From NCBI RefSeq assembly GCF_020523985.1, contig NZ_JAIVKM010000003.1:248001-312000 (forward strand): DNA of 64,000 bases, read 5' to 3'. A model generated the notes under the pieces. It made no database searches. It saw nothing but the letters and a program-made list of their open reading frames with translations, and was not told the origin of the DNA. The stretch comes from Mangrovibacter yixingensis (GTDB lineage: Bacteria; Pseudomonadota; Gammaproteobacteria; Enterobacterales; Enterobacteriaceae). Shown in pieces: positions 34,130 through 44,131 of this stretch (position 1 is the first letter of the stretch; every line of letters begins with the position of its first letter). Both the position numbers and the translations under genes were made by a program.

Positions 34130-36657
34130 TTGCCCCCCCGGCCAAAACGCAAGGTTATCCCATTTTTTCCCGCGTCAATTTTCAGTGAACCTGAAGAACC
34201 ACGTTTACCAATGTTACCAGCCAGCCGCGGTAACAAGTGCTGAGTAAGAACCTGGTCAATATCCCGCCCGCCACTCTGTTTCACCTGGCAGCGTTCCGCC
34301 ACCCAGCCCACCACTCGACGGGTATAAACAGGTAATATCTGGCCTTCTGTGGCCTGCTGGTAACGCTGGCACAGGCACTGTAATTTCAGGTCAATAATTT
34401 TTCCCAACGTCTCTGGTTGCAGAGGCAGGTAGGGGATAAGCACCATTCTTCCCATTAGCGCAGGCGTAAAAACACGGTCAAACTCAGGCCGAATAAGTTG
34501 CGCCAGCGCCAGTGGTGATTGTTCGCCGCTGTCACACGCCTCAGTAAGCGTGGCACTGGCAAGGTTGGACGTCATCAGAATCAGGGTATTACGGAAGTTA
34601 ATAACCTGGCCTTCAGCATCTTCAATCAGCCCTTTATCAAAAATTTGGTAGAACAACTCCATTACATCGGGATGCGCTTTTTCTACTTCATCGAGCAAAA
34701 CCACACTATAGGGGTTACGGCGTACAGCTTCTGTCAGGATCCCGCCCTGCCCGTACCCTACATAGCCAGGAGGCGACCCTTTCAACCCGGAGACAGAGTG
34801 TGCTTCCTGGTATTCAGACATATTAATTGTGACCAGACTACGCTCGCCACCAAACAGTAATTCAGCCAGCGCCAGTGCGGTTTCGGTTTTCCCTGTGCCT
34901 GATGGTCCGGCCAACAGATAAACACCGGCAGGCTTTAATGGGTCACCCAGGCCAGCGCGGTTGATGCGGATTTGTTGGGTTATTTGCTCCAGCGCATAAG
35001 GCTGGCCGATGATGCGTTCTGCAAGGTGCCCGAACAATGCCTCGGATTGCTGATGTTCTTTCTCCAGCATGCGGCCCAGAGGGATGCCGGTCCAGTCGGC
35101 AACCACATCGGCAACACAGGTGGCATCCACACATTCAAACACCATTGCATGGTGTTGGTGCCAGTCGGCAAGCGTAGCACGCCCCTGAGCCTGTTCAGCG
35201 GCATCTTCGCAACACAGTAATTGTTGCACCAGTTCCCGCTGGCGTTGCCATTCAGCCAGTAAACTCTCCCGTTGCTTTTGCAGAACAACCGTCTGATTTG
35301 CCAGCTTCGCCTGGCGTTCGGCACCTGATTGCTCCCGCACCAAAGCCTTGTGCTCACTCTCAATAGCACGCAGCTGGACATTAATGGCTTCGATTTCTTT
35401 CGGTTCATGTGTCTGCGAAACGGCAACCCTGGCACAGGCTGTATCCAGCAGGCTGACCGATTTATCTGGCAGTTGCCGCCCGCCAATATAGCGGCTGGAA
35501 AGATGAACAGCCGCGTGAATGGCATTTTCCAGTACAGGAATACCATGATGGGCAGACATCGCCGGGGCCATGGCGCGTAACATGGTGGTCGCACTCTCAA
35601 TATCCGGCTCGGCGACTTTCACCACCTGGAACCGCCGTGTCAGAGCGGCATCTTTTTCGAAATATTTTTTATATTCCGCCCATGTAGTTGCAGCGACGAC
35701 CCGTAACTCGCCCCTTGCCAGTGCAGGCTTCAACAGGTTAGCGGCATCATTCTGCCCTGTCTGCCCACCCGCACCAATCAGCGTATGAGCTTCATCGATA
35801 AATAAAATGATCGGCTGCGGTGCACTGGCAACCTCTTTGAGTAGAGACTGGAGGCGATTTTCAAATTCGCCTTTGACACTTGCTCCGGCCTGCAACAACC
35901 CCAAATCAAGGGTCATCACTTCCATATTTTTCAACCGGGGCGGTACGGTACCTGCGGCAATACGCAGCGCCAGCCCTTCGACCAGCGCAGTTTTCCCGAC
36001 GCCAGGCTCCCCGGTAAGAATGGGGTTGTTTTGCCTGCGGCGCAGCAAGATATCCACCATCTGGCGAATTTCAGCTTCCCGCCCCAGAACCGGATCCAGG
36101 CTCCCTGTGCGCGCCAGTTCACTCAGGTTACGGGTATATTTCGCCAGAGCACCACTTGCGCCAGACACCTCTTTACCTGACGGTGGCGACGGCTGTGTCA
36201 TTCCCTGGGTTCGCAGCACCTGAAGTGCCATCTCCCGCTCACAGTTCAGTGCATGCTGCACCCCTGGCGCGCGCACATGCTCACCGTCATCCTGCAACAG
36301 GCTTGCCAGTAACACGGCTGGGTTAATCTGCACCTGCCCCCAGGATGCACTGGCAAGTAACCAGCTATTGGTCAGCCATTTTTCCAGTTCCGGGGAAAAC
36401 ACCGGCATGGAGGCTTTCCCGCCATTGATTCCGTCGAGAACTTTTTGTGTCTCATCCAGCAACGTATTTGCCAGCAACCCCGCCTGCAAACCAAGGGATT
36501 CAAGCAACACACTTTCCTGCTGAATTAGCGCCAGCAACACATGCTCTGGCATAACCTCAACCTGGCGGCGTGATGCGGCATGGCATACAGCGGCATCCAG
36601 TGCACTGCGCCCTTCATTGCTGAGTTTACTCATAATGGATTTCAGATAACGGCTCAT
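34114..36657 (-). CDS. tssH: T6SS sheath-disassembly ATPase ClpV (TssH)
   Basis: An 847-aa AAA+ disaggregase that recycles the contracted TssB-TssC sheath. An N-terminal Clp domain (to about 150) is followed by two ATPase modules: first Walker A GEPGVGKT (about 216-223) and Walker B LFIDEAHT, second Walker A GPSGTGKT and Walker B VLLDEVEKAHP. The start at 36657 is preceded by AAGGA; an alternative ATG at 36672 overlaps the tssM stop as ATGA, and either could be used. Length is normal for ClpV. Confidence 0.94.
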   Translation of the reverse strand: MSRYLKSIMSKLSNEGRSALDAAVCHAASRRQVEVMPEHVLLALIQQESVLLESLGLQAGLLANTLLDETQKVLDGINGGKASMPVFSPELEKWLTNSWLLASASWGQVQINPAVLLASLLQDDGEHVRAPGVQHALNCEREMALQVLRTQGMTQPSPPSGKEVSGASGALAKYTRNLSELARTGSLDPVLGREAEIRQMVDILLRRRQNNPILTGEPGVGKTALVEGLALRIAAGTVPPRLKNMEVMTLDLGLLQAGASVKGEFENRLQSLLKEVASAPQPIILFIDEAHTLIGAGGQTGQNDAANLLKPALARGELRVVAATTWAEYKKYFEKDAALTRRFQVVKVAEPDIESATTMLRAMAPAMSAHHGIPVLENAIHAAVHLSSRYIGGRQLPDKSVSLLDTACARVAVSQTHEPKEIEAINVQLRAIESEHKALVREQSGAERQAKLANQTVVLQKQRESLLAEWQRQRELVQQLLCCEDAAEQAQGRATLADWHQHHAMVFECVDATCVADVVADWTGIPLGRMLEKEHQQSEALFGHLAERIIGQPYALEQITQQIRINRAGLGDPLKPAGVYLLAGPSGTGKTETALALAELLFGGERSLVTINMSEYQEAHSVSGLKGSPPGYVGYGQGGILTEAVRRNPYSVVLLDEVEKAHPDVMELFYQIFDKGLIEDAEGQVINFRNTLILMTSNLASATLTEACDSGEQSPLALAQLIRPEFDRVFTPALMGRMVLIPYLPLQPETLGKIIDLKLQCLCQRYQQATEGQILPVYTRRVVGWVAERCQVKQSGGRDIDQVLTQHLLPRLAGNIGKRGSSGSLKIDAGKNGITLRFGRGGKCAQP

Positions 36658-36668
36658 AACGGTCCTTG

Positions 36669-39600
36669 TCATATTTTCAGGCACTGAGCGATATCACCCG
36701 GCAGTGCTGAAATGGGGCTAGCCAGCGCAGTACGAGACTGCTGGCGAGCAGAATGTGCATCAAGATTAGCGAGTTGTTCGCGGGTATCACTCAAATAACC
36801 GGCCAGTTCCAGCCAGCGCTGCCAGCCTTCATCCAGTATATGGGGGTCAGAAATACTCAAACGTACGAGGATTTGCTTAATGCCAAGCTGATTAAGCAAT
36901 GATTCATCATCACCAAACTCATGGCTTTCAAAATACGTTTCTCCAGAAGCTAAACGCTGTACAAACCAGGGCCAGGCGTCATCGCCATTCAAGGCATATT
37001 TAACTGAAAAATCAGGAAAATTGACATCCAGACTGACACTATTGCATCGCCCTGGTTGCCAGGAAAAATCGGCCTGCTCAGTGAAATTCATGTTGGCTAA
37101 TTGCTGGCTGCTTTTTTGGCAATGCAATGTCAGTTGGGTACCTGTTGGCATCACAGCGGCACCGCCCGGAATAGTCGCCGGGTGGCTGGTCACTTGTAGT
37201 TTCAGCGCATCTTTCTCCAGTGCCTGCTGCTGGGCTACCAGACCATCAACCTGAGCCTGTAAAGAGGCGCGTAAGTCCCCTTCACGCGTGGTTGGCCGCT
37301 CAGGCATATCCAGAAAAATCTCTGCCGGGAAAGCATGACGCACCAGGTACAGAAAGTCGTCTTCAAGGGGAACGCGCATATCTGCGTACTCAGCCGCATC
37401 CGCGCCCTGTGGCCCGAGAATTAACAAAGCCTTTGCTGGCCCACTCAAGAAATCACTGACAATCTGATGGCTTAATGATTGTTGGTCTGCATAGCTGCGA
37501 ACCTCAACCTGATTACCCAGCGGCCTGATGACCGAGGTCTTCCACTGTGAATTCAGCCAACATGCACTGTGTGCCATGGCATTCCCCAACAGGCGGCGGG
37601 CATCATCTTCGAAAATAGCCCAAACAGCGGCCACCGTTGTGTCATCACTTGCGGATGGGAAATGCCCTTGTAGCACTTTCATGGCAGGCATTAGTTCTGC
37701 CAATGGATTACTGGTGTCATTGTCTTCGTTACCTGAAAACAACCCCCGGGTTAACCGGCCACCCGACTGGCTCTGCGCTACCGCATCCTGTACAGATTTG
37801 TTACGGATATCCAGCCATTTACGCCAGGCCTGCTCCGACTGTTGCAAATTCCAGGTGGGTTTAACATCCGGGAATCCTTTCAACCATGAGCCAAGCGACT
37901 GGCGCATGCGGTTGTCTGTCTGTGCAGCCCGGCGCAGTAGCGTTGCCATATCATTCTCATGAGATAACCGCTGCAACTGGCGCAACGTAACTAGCCAGGG
38001 TTGTGCAAGTGAAGACGGGATATCACTCAGTTCTTCCACCGCATTGGCGGTAAAATGTACCGCCTGGCTCTTATTTTGCCCAATGGCGATTAACTGCTCA
38101 CGTGGCAACATGGCCGGAAGCGGTAAAACCAGATGTGCAGAGATGTCAGCCAGATACTGGTGCCAGGCATCCTGCCTTTCCACTTGCCAGCGCGCTTTAG
38201 CCTGCTGCAATAAGGGAAGTGGCTGCCCGGCACTCTTCTCCAGCAAGGCTACCCATTCATTCATCGTGGTTTCACCAGCCCGTGTCCGCGCACCAGCCAG
38301 CGCAATATCACCCGGTAGCGAAGGCCAGAATGCAGATGCCTGCAAAGGGATCAACGCTTCTCCCGGCGCAATCAACCATTCCAGTGCCGGGTCATGGTTA
38401 ACCAGGCTTATCAATAACTGTTGCGCAGTTTGATACCACTGCACACCTGCCGGGCTTTGCATGTAATGCCGCTCAAAAGCCAGCTTCTCCAGTGAAGATC
38501 GCTCACCCAACCAGGTGCGGGGTTGCAACGCTTCCGTGACAGGTGCTAATTGTTCAAGAACAGCCAACCCAGTCCCTTGCTGCATGTGCTGCCAAATTTG
38601 CAGGGCATCCGCCAGTTGCAAGATAAGCTCACGTTGTTCGGCAGGTTCGGCAGACAAAACCCGTTGCTGCCAGGTGGCAAAGGTGGCCCCAGCCTGGCGG
38701 GGCAGGCTGTCTGACTGACTCAATAACCTGTTTTCTGCCTTCGAGTGCTGCCAGTTAAGTAACGGTAAAAACGGAAGGTAACGTAATGAAAATGCTGAAT
38801 ACTGTTCTTCATCTGCAAGAAAGGCAGCCCGCGCCTTAGGCGATAATTGCTGAAGTTCCGTGTGTAACCGGCCGGTACTGAACACCGCACTAACGATAAT
38901 CCAGAAAGCACACACGCCAAGACCGACATGGCATGCAACGCGGCGCCATGAGCGATGAAACCAGCCTGAGCTGTGGCGGTGCAGGCTCAGTGCATGCAAG
39001 TGTTGTGTCAGCAAATCATGCATAAATACGCTTTCCCGCCGCCCGGTATTGTCGGCCTGAATTTCAGCAGCACCAAACCACACGCCACTGAGCATGGTGT
39101 GGCTGAAATAGGCATTAGGCTCACAGAGCGCAGCCAATGCATAGCGCAAAGATGGCTCCAGGCTGCCGAATGCTTCAGGAAAATCCAGCAATGTCGCGTA
39201 ATCCTGAGCACTCAGGTGTTCAGGGCGCCCCATACTGATGCGTATCTGAGACATGCCATGGTGCAGGGCCGCAAACAATGCATGTAACGTTTGTTCATCC
39301 TGGCCATCAACAGGCAAAGGAGTACGCCAGTTATAACCCAGGGTTTGCTGGCGCTGTTCTGGAGATAACTGATTGTGCCACAAGCTAAAACCAGGAAACT
39401 CATCACATTGCGTAACCAACACATACAGCGGCAAACGTGATGAAAAACGGCGCATAAGCGGTTCAATTAATGCCCGCTGGCGGCGAGCACTGGCATGCAG
39501 GGCATTGAAATCCCCTTGTATCAGTGCGCGCATTGGGATTGTCACAATCACTCCCGCCGGAGCAGGCATACGCGCACACCAGTGTGCAATTTTCCCCCAG

Positions 39601-40106
39601 GCATAATGAAAAGGTGCACTGCCTTTCAGGAAGTTACTGGACAGATCAAGGACGCATAAGTTGCGGAAAAACCACCAGCGCAGAGTACGGGTAGGGCCAA
39701 TGACGGCATTATCACCGTCATCATAAAAACGTGGTAACCCGGCACTGGCCAGTAATGTGCTTTTACCACTTTGCTCGCCGAGCAAAATATACCAAGGAAG
39801 GCGGGTGCGCTTACGCTTAATACGCTTGATAACGCTGGCTCCGGGATTCCAGTGACTCAGCAGTACACCTTCGCGGCGTGACAGACGGTATCGGCGCAAG
39901 AACCGTTGCCCCTTTTTCCCTTTAAAAACAGATACCAGGCTTTGAGAACCGGCCCAAATCACGGCCGTAATCAATAACATCAGTAACCAGCACAACAGAA
40001 TCACTGGCGTACTCCAGTTTTGCCACAAGCCCAGTGTGAAACAAAACAGTAGCGACAGGCATATGACTAATAGCCAGCCGGTAAAACAGGCTAATTTTTT
40101 GAGCAT
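36669..40106 (-). CDS. tssM: T6SS membrane-complex protein TssM (IcmF)
   Basis: A 1145-aa inner-membrane protein: two membrane helices near the N-terminus, a cytoplasmic nucleotide-binding-like domain, a third membrane segment near residue 400, and a long periplasmic region ending in a beta domain that contacts TssJ. The nucleotide site reads GEQSGKST, with three residues between the first Gly and GKS instead of four, so this P-loop is contracted and ATP binding is doubtful. It partners TssJ and TssL to form the trans-envelope complex. ATG 40106 is chosen over a TTG at 40115 that would overlap the tssL stop. Confidence 0.93.
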   Translation of the reverse strand: MLKKLACFTGWLLVICLSLLFCFTLGLWQNWSTPVILLCWLLMLLITAVIWAGSQSLVSVFKGKKGQRFLRRYRLSRREGVLLSHWNPGASVIKRIKRKRTRLPWYILLGEQSGKSTLLASAGLPRFYDDGDNAVIGPTRTLRWWFFRNLCVLDLSSNFLKGSAPFHYAWGKIAHWCARMPAPAGVIVTIPMRALIQGDFNALHASARRQRALIEPLMRRFSSRLPLYVLVTQCDEFPGFSLWHNQLSPEQRQQTLGYNWRTPLPVDGQDEQTLHALFAALHHGMSQIRISMGRPEHLSAQDYATLLDFPEAFGSLEPSLRYALAALCEPNAYFSHTMLSGVWFGAAEIQADNTGRRESVFMHDLLTQHLHALSLHRHSSGWFHRSWRRVACHVGLGVCAFWIIVSAVFSTGRLHTELQQLSPKARAAFLADEEQYSAFSLRYLPFLPLLNWQHSKAENRLLSQSDSLPRQAGATFATWQQRVLSAEPAEQRELILQLADALQIWQHMQQGTGLAVLEQLAPVTEALQPRTWLGERSSLEKLAFERHYMQSPAGVQWYQTAQQLLISLVNHDPALEWLIAPGEALIPLQASAFWPSLPGDIALAGARTRAGETTMNEWVALLEKSAGQPLPLLQQAKARWQVERQDAWHQYLADISAHLVLPLPAMLPREQLIAIGQNKSQAVHFTANAVEELSDIPSSLAQPWLVTLRQLQRLSHENDMATLLRRAAQTDNRMRQSLGSWLKGFPDVKPTWNLQQSEQAWRKWLDIRNKSVQDAVAQSQSGGRLTRGLFSGNEDNDTSNPLAELMPAMKVLQGHFPSASDDTTVAAVWAIFEDDARRLLGNAMAHSACWLNSQWKTSVIRPLGNQVEVRSYADQQSLSHQIVSDFLSGPAKALLILGPQGADAAEYADMRVPLEDDFLYLVRHAFPAEIFLDMPERPTTREGDLRASLQAQVDGLVAQQQALEKDALKLQVTSHPATIPGGAAVMPTGTQLTLHCQKSSQQLANMNFTEQADFSWQPGRCNSVSLDVNFPDFSVKYALNGDDAWPWFVQRLASGETYFESHEFGDDESLLNQLGIKQILVRLSISDPHILDEGWQRWLELAGYLSDTREQLANLDAHSARQQSRTALASPISALPGDIAQCLKI

Positions 40107-40111
40107 AGCGT

Positions 40112-40729
40112 TCAATTAATATAGAGGGAGAACGAGAGGAATACCGCACCGTATAACAGCGTAACTGCGATGGTGAGGTTGAATAATGGCCGTTTATGTA
40201 ACGACATCACTGCCGGTGGCTCAGTGGAACATGGCGTTATAGCGGCAAGGCAAGGCCACTGATGCCAGGCTTCCGGCAATAAGAGTTGGCGTTGTTGTGC
40301 AATTACACCGACTAATGCCGTTTTATCATCGGGTGACCCGTACTGACCATGAAAGCCATTATGTAAACAGAATAAGAAAACTTTACGCGCTTGCTGAAAG
40401 GTTGCCTCAAGTTGCTCAAGCTCGCTGAAAAAGCGCTCTCCGGCAACGGTTATATTCAGGTACTTACGCTGCAGTAGCTCACTTTGCCATTGCTGCCGCC
40501 AGGGCAATAACGAGCAAAGAATGGTTTCATCCATCCAGGCTATTACAGCCAATCTGGCCGCTTCTTTTTCTTGTTCACAGGCATCTTGTTGAGCCGCGTT
40601 TTGCATCGCCATCTCAAGAGTATCAATGCAATCTTCCCGTGCCACGGCATAGTCCGGACAGGATTCATGTTCACCAGACATCAGGATGACTTTTTTGAAC
40701 ACGGGAAGGTAACAATCGAGCAGTGCCAT
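40112..40729 (-). CDS. tssL: T6SS membrane-complex protein TssL (DotU)
   Basis: A 205-aa protein with a cytoplasmic DotU domain and a single C-terminal membrane helix (about 181-203), without a peptidoglycan-binding extension. It forms the inner-membrane platform with TssM. Start and tssK stop overlap as TAATG after GAGGA. Confidence 0.92.
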   Translation of the reverse strand: MALLDCYLPVFKKVILMSGEHESCPDYAVAREDCIDTLEMAMQNAAQQDACEQEKEAARLAVIAWMDETILCSLLPWRQQWQSELLQRKYLNITVAGERFFSELEQLEATFQQARKVFLFCLHNGFHGQYGSPDDKTALVGVIAQQRQLLLPEAWHQWPCLAAITPCSTEPPAVMSLHKRPLFNLTIAVTLLYGAVFLSFSLYIN

Positions 40730-42090
40730 TAGTTATCCTCCATGAAGATAACCTGAACCTCGAGGTCCTCTGGCGCATCGTCCCAATAAAAAGCGATGTC
40801 TTTATCCTGCTCAATACCCTGCCACAAGCTGTCTTGTGAATTAAGACTGAAGTAGAAAGCGTCTTTACTGTCTGGCACGCCTCGCGGTGTCGGAGTCAGC
40901 AAGGTGGCGTTAACGCCGGGCAAAGCATGCTGAATCAGCCGGGTAATAGCGCACGCGGATGCAACTTTAAACCCAGCGCTTTCCACTGGTGAGGTTGCCG
41001 CCAGCATTTCTGAACGCAACAGCAGCAGTACATTGCCTGTGTTCTGCCACGGCAATGACTGCAAATCACCACGAAACACATGCTGTTCGTCTGCCACCAG
41101 ATGAACCCAGGTGTTATCTTGCAGCGTTAAATTTTTTAATAAGGATATCAACACTCGCCTGGCACTGATAAAACAGGCTGCCGGGTCAAAATGGTCATAG
41201 GGTAACAACATGCTTTCGCCGCCCCATTCTCCCGTAAATGAGCACTGTTCACTGAAACAGGACAACTCCCCCACCAGTTGAGTTAATAAGCCAAAAACAG
41301 GCCAGGGATGCATATTGGGCGTGCGGCAGAAGTGGTTCAGCAGAGGTAGTGTTCGGCTTAACGAACGCATAGCAAGTAACTGGGTGATATCGCCCTTGTC
41401 AGCATGCTTGCTCTGTTTCGGGCGTTTGTATTCTTCAAATTTGTGCATGCGACTGGCCAATTCAGCATACAACCCTGCCAGTAAGTTTTTCAGCATTGCA
41501 CAACCATTAATGCTCACCAGCGGGGGGCAAAAGTCCGGGTCAACAATCACACGGTCGTTGTCATAACGCAGGCGCAGAAATGGCAGAAACTCACAATCCA
41601 CAACAGAGGCTTTTTCTTCATCACTGAGGATTTGCACGTTGTAGACAATACGGGCAACGCTGCATTCCGGGCCATTGAAATAAACGTCTTTCATGGCTCC
41701 CTCTTCTGGTGCCTTTACCCAGCGGCTGTTGGATGTATCGCCCACATTGGCATGCCCGGGATCAAAGCGCCGCAAAGCAAGCCACAAAGTGAATGGCTTC
41801 TCCAGTTGCTTCCAGGCGTCGCGAAACTGACGGGGTTGTAGCACACAATTGCCAGGAAATTCGAGGTAATCGCCTGAAGGCAAAATCGCCTGCAATCGTG
41901 TCATTTTTATCGAAAAATCAACCAGCGGTTCAGGGTTGAAATCGCAGTGAATGATGCCTGTATTCCATGGCTGAGCCAGTTGGCGCTGCCGGGAAAGCAT
42001 AAAATTATGGTGCAGATCCGTAGACTGCAAATGCTGTGGTTGCAGGTAAACGCCCGAATACCAATACACCTGCTGGAGTTGTGGCAGCAT
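40729..42090 (-). CDS. tssK: T6SS baseplate protein TssK
   Basis: A 453-aa cytoplasmic protein that links the baseplate to the membrane complex. The N-terminus (QVYWYSGVYLQPQHLQSTDLH) is the typical TssK shoulder sequence, and length is normal. AAGGAAGG precedes the ATG. It follows tssJ with a one-base gap and is coupled to tssL. Confidence 0.94.
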   Translation of the reverse strand: MLPQLQQVYWYSGVYLQPQHLQSTDLHHNFMLSRQRQLAQPWNTGIIHCDFNPEPLVDFSIKMTRLQAILPSGDYLEFPGNCVLQPRQFRDAWKQLEKPFTLWLALRRFDPGHANVGDTSNSRWVKAPEEGAMKDVYFNGPECSVARIVYNVQILSDEEKASVVDCEFLPFLRLRYDNDRVIVDPDFCPPLVSINGCAMLKNLLAGLYAELASRMHKFEEYKRPKQSKHADKGDITQLLAMRSLSRTLPLLNHFCRTPNMHPWPVFGLLTQLVGELSCFSEQCSFTGEWGGESMLLPYDHFDPAACFISARRVLISLLKNLTLQDNTWVHLVADEQHVFRGDLQSLPWQNTGNVLLLLRSEMLAATSPVESAGFKVASACAITRLIQHALPGVNATLLTPTPRGVPDSKDAFYFSLNSQDSLWQGIEQDKDIAFYWDDAPEDLEVQVIFMEDN

Positions 42091-42091
42091 A

Positions 42092-42751
42092 TTAACCTTC
42101 CTTGTTTTCCGATTCTGGTATGACTTCTGATTCCGATACCGGTGCAGCCTCAGCGCTATTATTCATAAATGTAATCGGCACCAGTTTGGCACCCTGAAAC
42201 TGGCTGATTCTCTGGCTGCCCAACCGCATACTCAGTGCGGCAGGTTGTAGTTCAGCCTGCCAGGTACGCCGCCACCACCATCCGGTTTTTTCCGTCTGTA
42301 CCGGAATAGCAATAGCAGCCATATGTTGTTTTTGTGGGAATGGGTAATAGCCCGCAACAATTGCCATATAGCGTGTGTTTTCGCTGCGATCGATGTGCAG
42401 AGTGACACTTTGCCCGGGCATGGCTGCGTAACGGTCTATTTTCAGGATATCGCCCTGAGCACCTGCGCCACTAAATACCCCTTTCAACATCACTGGGTTA
42501 GAGAGCAACTTATTCAAGGTACTGACCTGTTCTGCCTGAATCACCAACAAGGTACAGCTGTTGGCAATACCATTAAGCGCATTAAGATCCGGATCAGTTT
42601 GAATTGCGAGCGTGATTGCCCCCTGAGCAAAAGGGGTATTTGCCTGCTCAATAGCCTGCGGTTCCGTTACTGCTGCTGTTTTATCTGTGGCGCACCCGGT
42701 TACCAACGCTGCCATCATTACCATCAGGCCGACTAAATATTGGTTTTTCAT
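42092..42751 (-). CDS. tssJ: T6SS outer-membrane lipoprotein TssJ
   Basis: A 219-aa lipoprotein: signal peptide with lipobox LVTGC, lipidated Cys20, then the beta-sandwich of TssJ (contains YMAIVAGYYPFP). The C-terminus is extended by an acidic low-complexity tail (SESEVIPESENKEG) absent from shorter TssJ proteins. It holds TssM to the outer membrane. It overlaps tssA by four bases. Confidence 0.9.
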   Translation of the reverse strand: MKNQYLVGLMVMMAALVTGCATDKTAAVTEPQAIEQANTPFAQGAITLAIQTDPDLNALNGIANSCTLLVIQAEQVSTLNKLLSNPVMLKGVFSGAGAQGDILKIDRYAAMPGQSVTLHIDRSENTRYMAIVAGYYPFPQKQHMAAIAIPVQTEKTGWWWRRTWQAELQPAALSMRLGSQRISQFQGAKLVPITFMNNSAEAAPVSESEVIPESENKEG

Positions 42752-43827
42752 TCGTGGTTTTGCCCCAATACTTTGTTGATATCATTGAGGCTGTTGGTGT
42801 CATTCAGCATCTCTTCCAACCACTCTGTCAGGGTCATCCCTGCCCAACGTGCAGCACGTTCCATTAAGTACGGCACCGGGCTGGAAGGCTCATGTCTGCG
42901 AAAATGATCGGCAATCGCCAGCATTTGGCTAACCGCCAGCTCACGAGTCATAACTGAGGGAGGGGCAACCGTGCGCTCAGTGGTAATGAAGGGTATTTCA
43001 CTATGTTCTTCAACAACTTCACAAGCTTTCAACACTGCCGTTTCTTCGAAAGCCTGGGGTACCACACGTTGCGCCAGGCGTTGCAAATACTCATCAATTT
43101 CCTTAAGCGTGGTCAGTGTTTTGGTGAATACACTACCTTCCGTATCCTGGCTGATGGACACATAACGGGCATCCATCTGTGTTAATGCGCTGGTGAGTTG
43201 AGCGGTTAAATTGGCCTGTTGGCTAATTTCGAAGGAGGAAAAATGCGCAGAAATTTTTTCGAAGGTTTCAGCAGTAAGATCACCCTCTTCCTCTATCAGC
43301 ATATCGCGTGAATCCGGATGAGAGTTGATCTTGTGTTCAAACGCCAGCACCTGCAGCCAGTGTGACAAAGAGGACTGTGTATGGCTCAACAAAGGAAGAG
43401 TGAATAAATGCTGGCTGAGATCTCTGTCCAGGCGCATCAGACGGCCACGACGTATAGCCACACCATCCTCTTCCAACGATGGCCAGCACTGAAACCAAAA
43501 GCGGGTAATGAACTCGCTCAGGAAATCAACACCAGAAATTAGCCCTGCCGGGCCCAACAACTGGCAACGTGATTCAACGAACCAACATGCAAGCTGCAGG
43601 TCTTTGCTTTGCAGGTTAAGAGCCTCACAGCAAAGCGTGTTGACCTTCTGCCAGTCTGCCTTTTTGGGTTCCCTGAGTGCCCACTCGCCTTGTGATACAT
43701 CTAAAGGATCGCTTTCACGCGCATCCCTAATCACATCGAACAGGGGTTCATACTCCAGATTGTCGCCCGCAGGCTTTTCGGGGCTAATTGGCACTAAAAG
43801 CGCCGCGATTTCAGGTTGCATAGTCAT
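42748..43827 (-). CDS. tssA: T6SS TssA (ImpA-family) protein
   Basis: A 359-aa TssA protein: ImpA N-terminal domain near the start (ISPEKPAGDNLEYEPLFDVI) and a C-terminal helical region. TssA primes baseplate and tail-tube assembly. ATG 43827 is preferred to a TTG at 43842 or an ATG at 43821; none has a strong ribosome site. It follows the PAAR gene closely. Confidence 0.9.
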   Translation of the reverse strand: MTMQPEIAALLVPISPEKPAGDNLEYEPLFDVIRDARESDPLDVSQGEWALREPKKADWQKVNTLCCEALNLQSKDLQLACWFVESRCQLLGPAGLISGVDFLSEFITRFWFQCWPSLEEDGVAIRRGRLMRLDRDLSQHLFTLPLLSHTQSSLSHWLQVLAFEHKINSHPDSRDMLIEEEGDLTAETFEKISAHFSSFEISQQANLTAQLTSALTQMDARYVSISQDTEGSVFTKTLTTLKEIDEYLQRLAQRVVPQAFEETAVLKACEVVEEHSEIPFITTERTVAPPSVMTRELAVSQMLAIADHFRRHEPSSPVPYLMERAARWAGMTLTEWLEEMLNDTNSLNDINKVLGQNHE

Positions 43828-43834
43828 TCTTAAT

Positions 43835-44131
43835 TTATCCAATCAACACCGTAGGGCACCCACTAACAATTGTGCCGCCATGGGCACAGTTGTCGCCCAT
43901 CCGGGCTGCAGGCTTATTACCAATCAAGACCTTGGTACTTCCCATCACAATCGTATCCACAGGGCCAACACACACCGCCATGGAGCCAACTGTGGCGGCA
44001 GGTAAACCACCAATCAGTACCGTGGGTACGCCCGGAGGCAGAATTGGCCCCCCAACGTGTGGAATTGGCGGGAGCCCTGGTGTAACCATGGGGCAGACAT
44101 GCATATCAGATACCCTGGCTGCAGGTTTCAT
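43835..44131 (-). CDS. PAAR-domain spike tip protein
   Basis: A 98-aa protein, essentially one PAAR domain. It begins MKPAARVSDMHVCP, ends GCPTVLIG, and carries His/Cys pairs near both ends (HVC, CAHGG) that should bind a metal ion in the spike tip. It has no C-terminal toxin domain, so it would carry an effector non-covalently. It overlaps the 150-aa gene by four bases (ATGA). Confidence 0.93.
   Translation of the reverse strand: MKPAARVSDMHVCPMVTPGLPPIPHVGGPILPPGVPTVLIGGLPAATVGSMAVCVGPVDTIVMGSTKVLIGNKPAARMGDNCAHGGTIVSGCPTVLIG

Noticed and set aside
33802-40100. Long plus-strand frames inside tssM, clpV and vasL
   Set aside because: They lie antisense to well-supported T6SS genes, lack ribosome sites and show no protein-family features.
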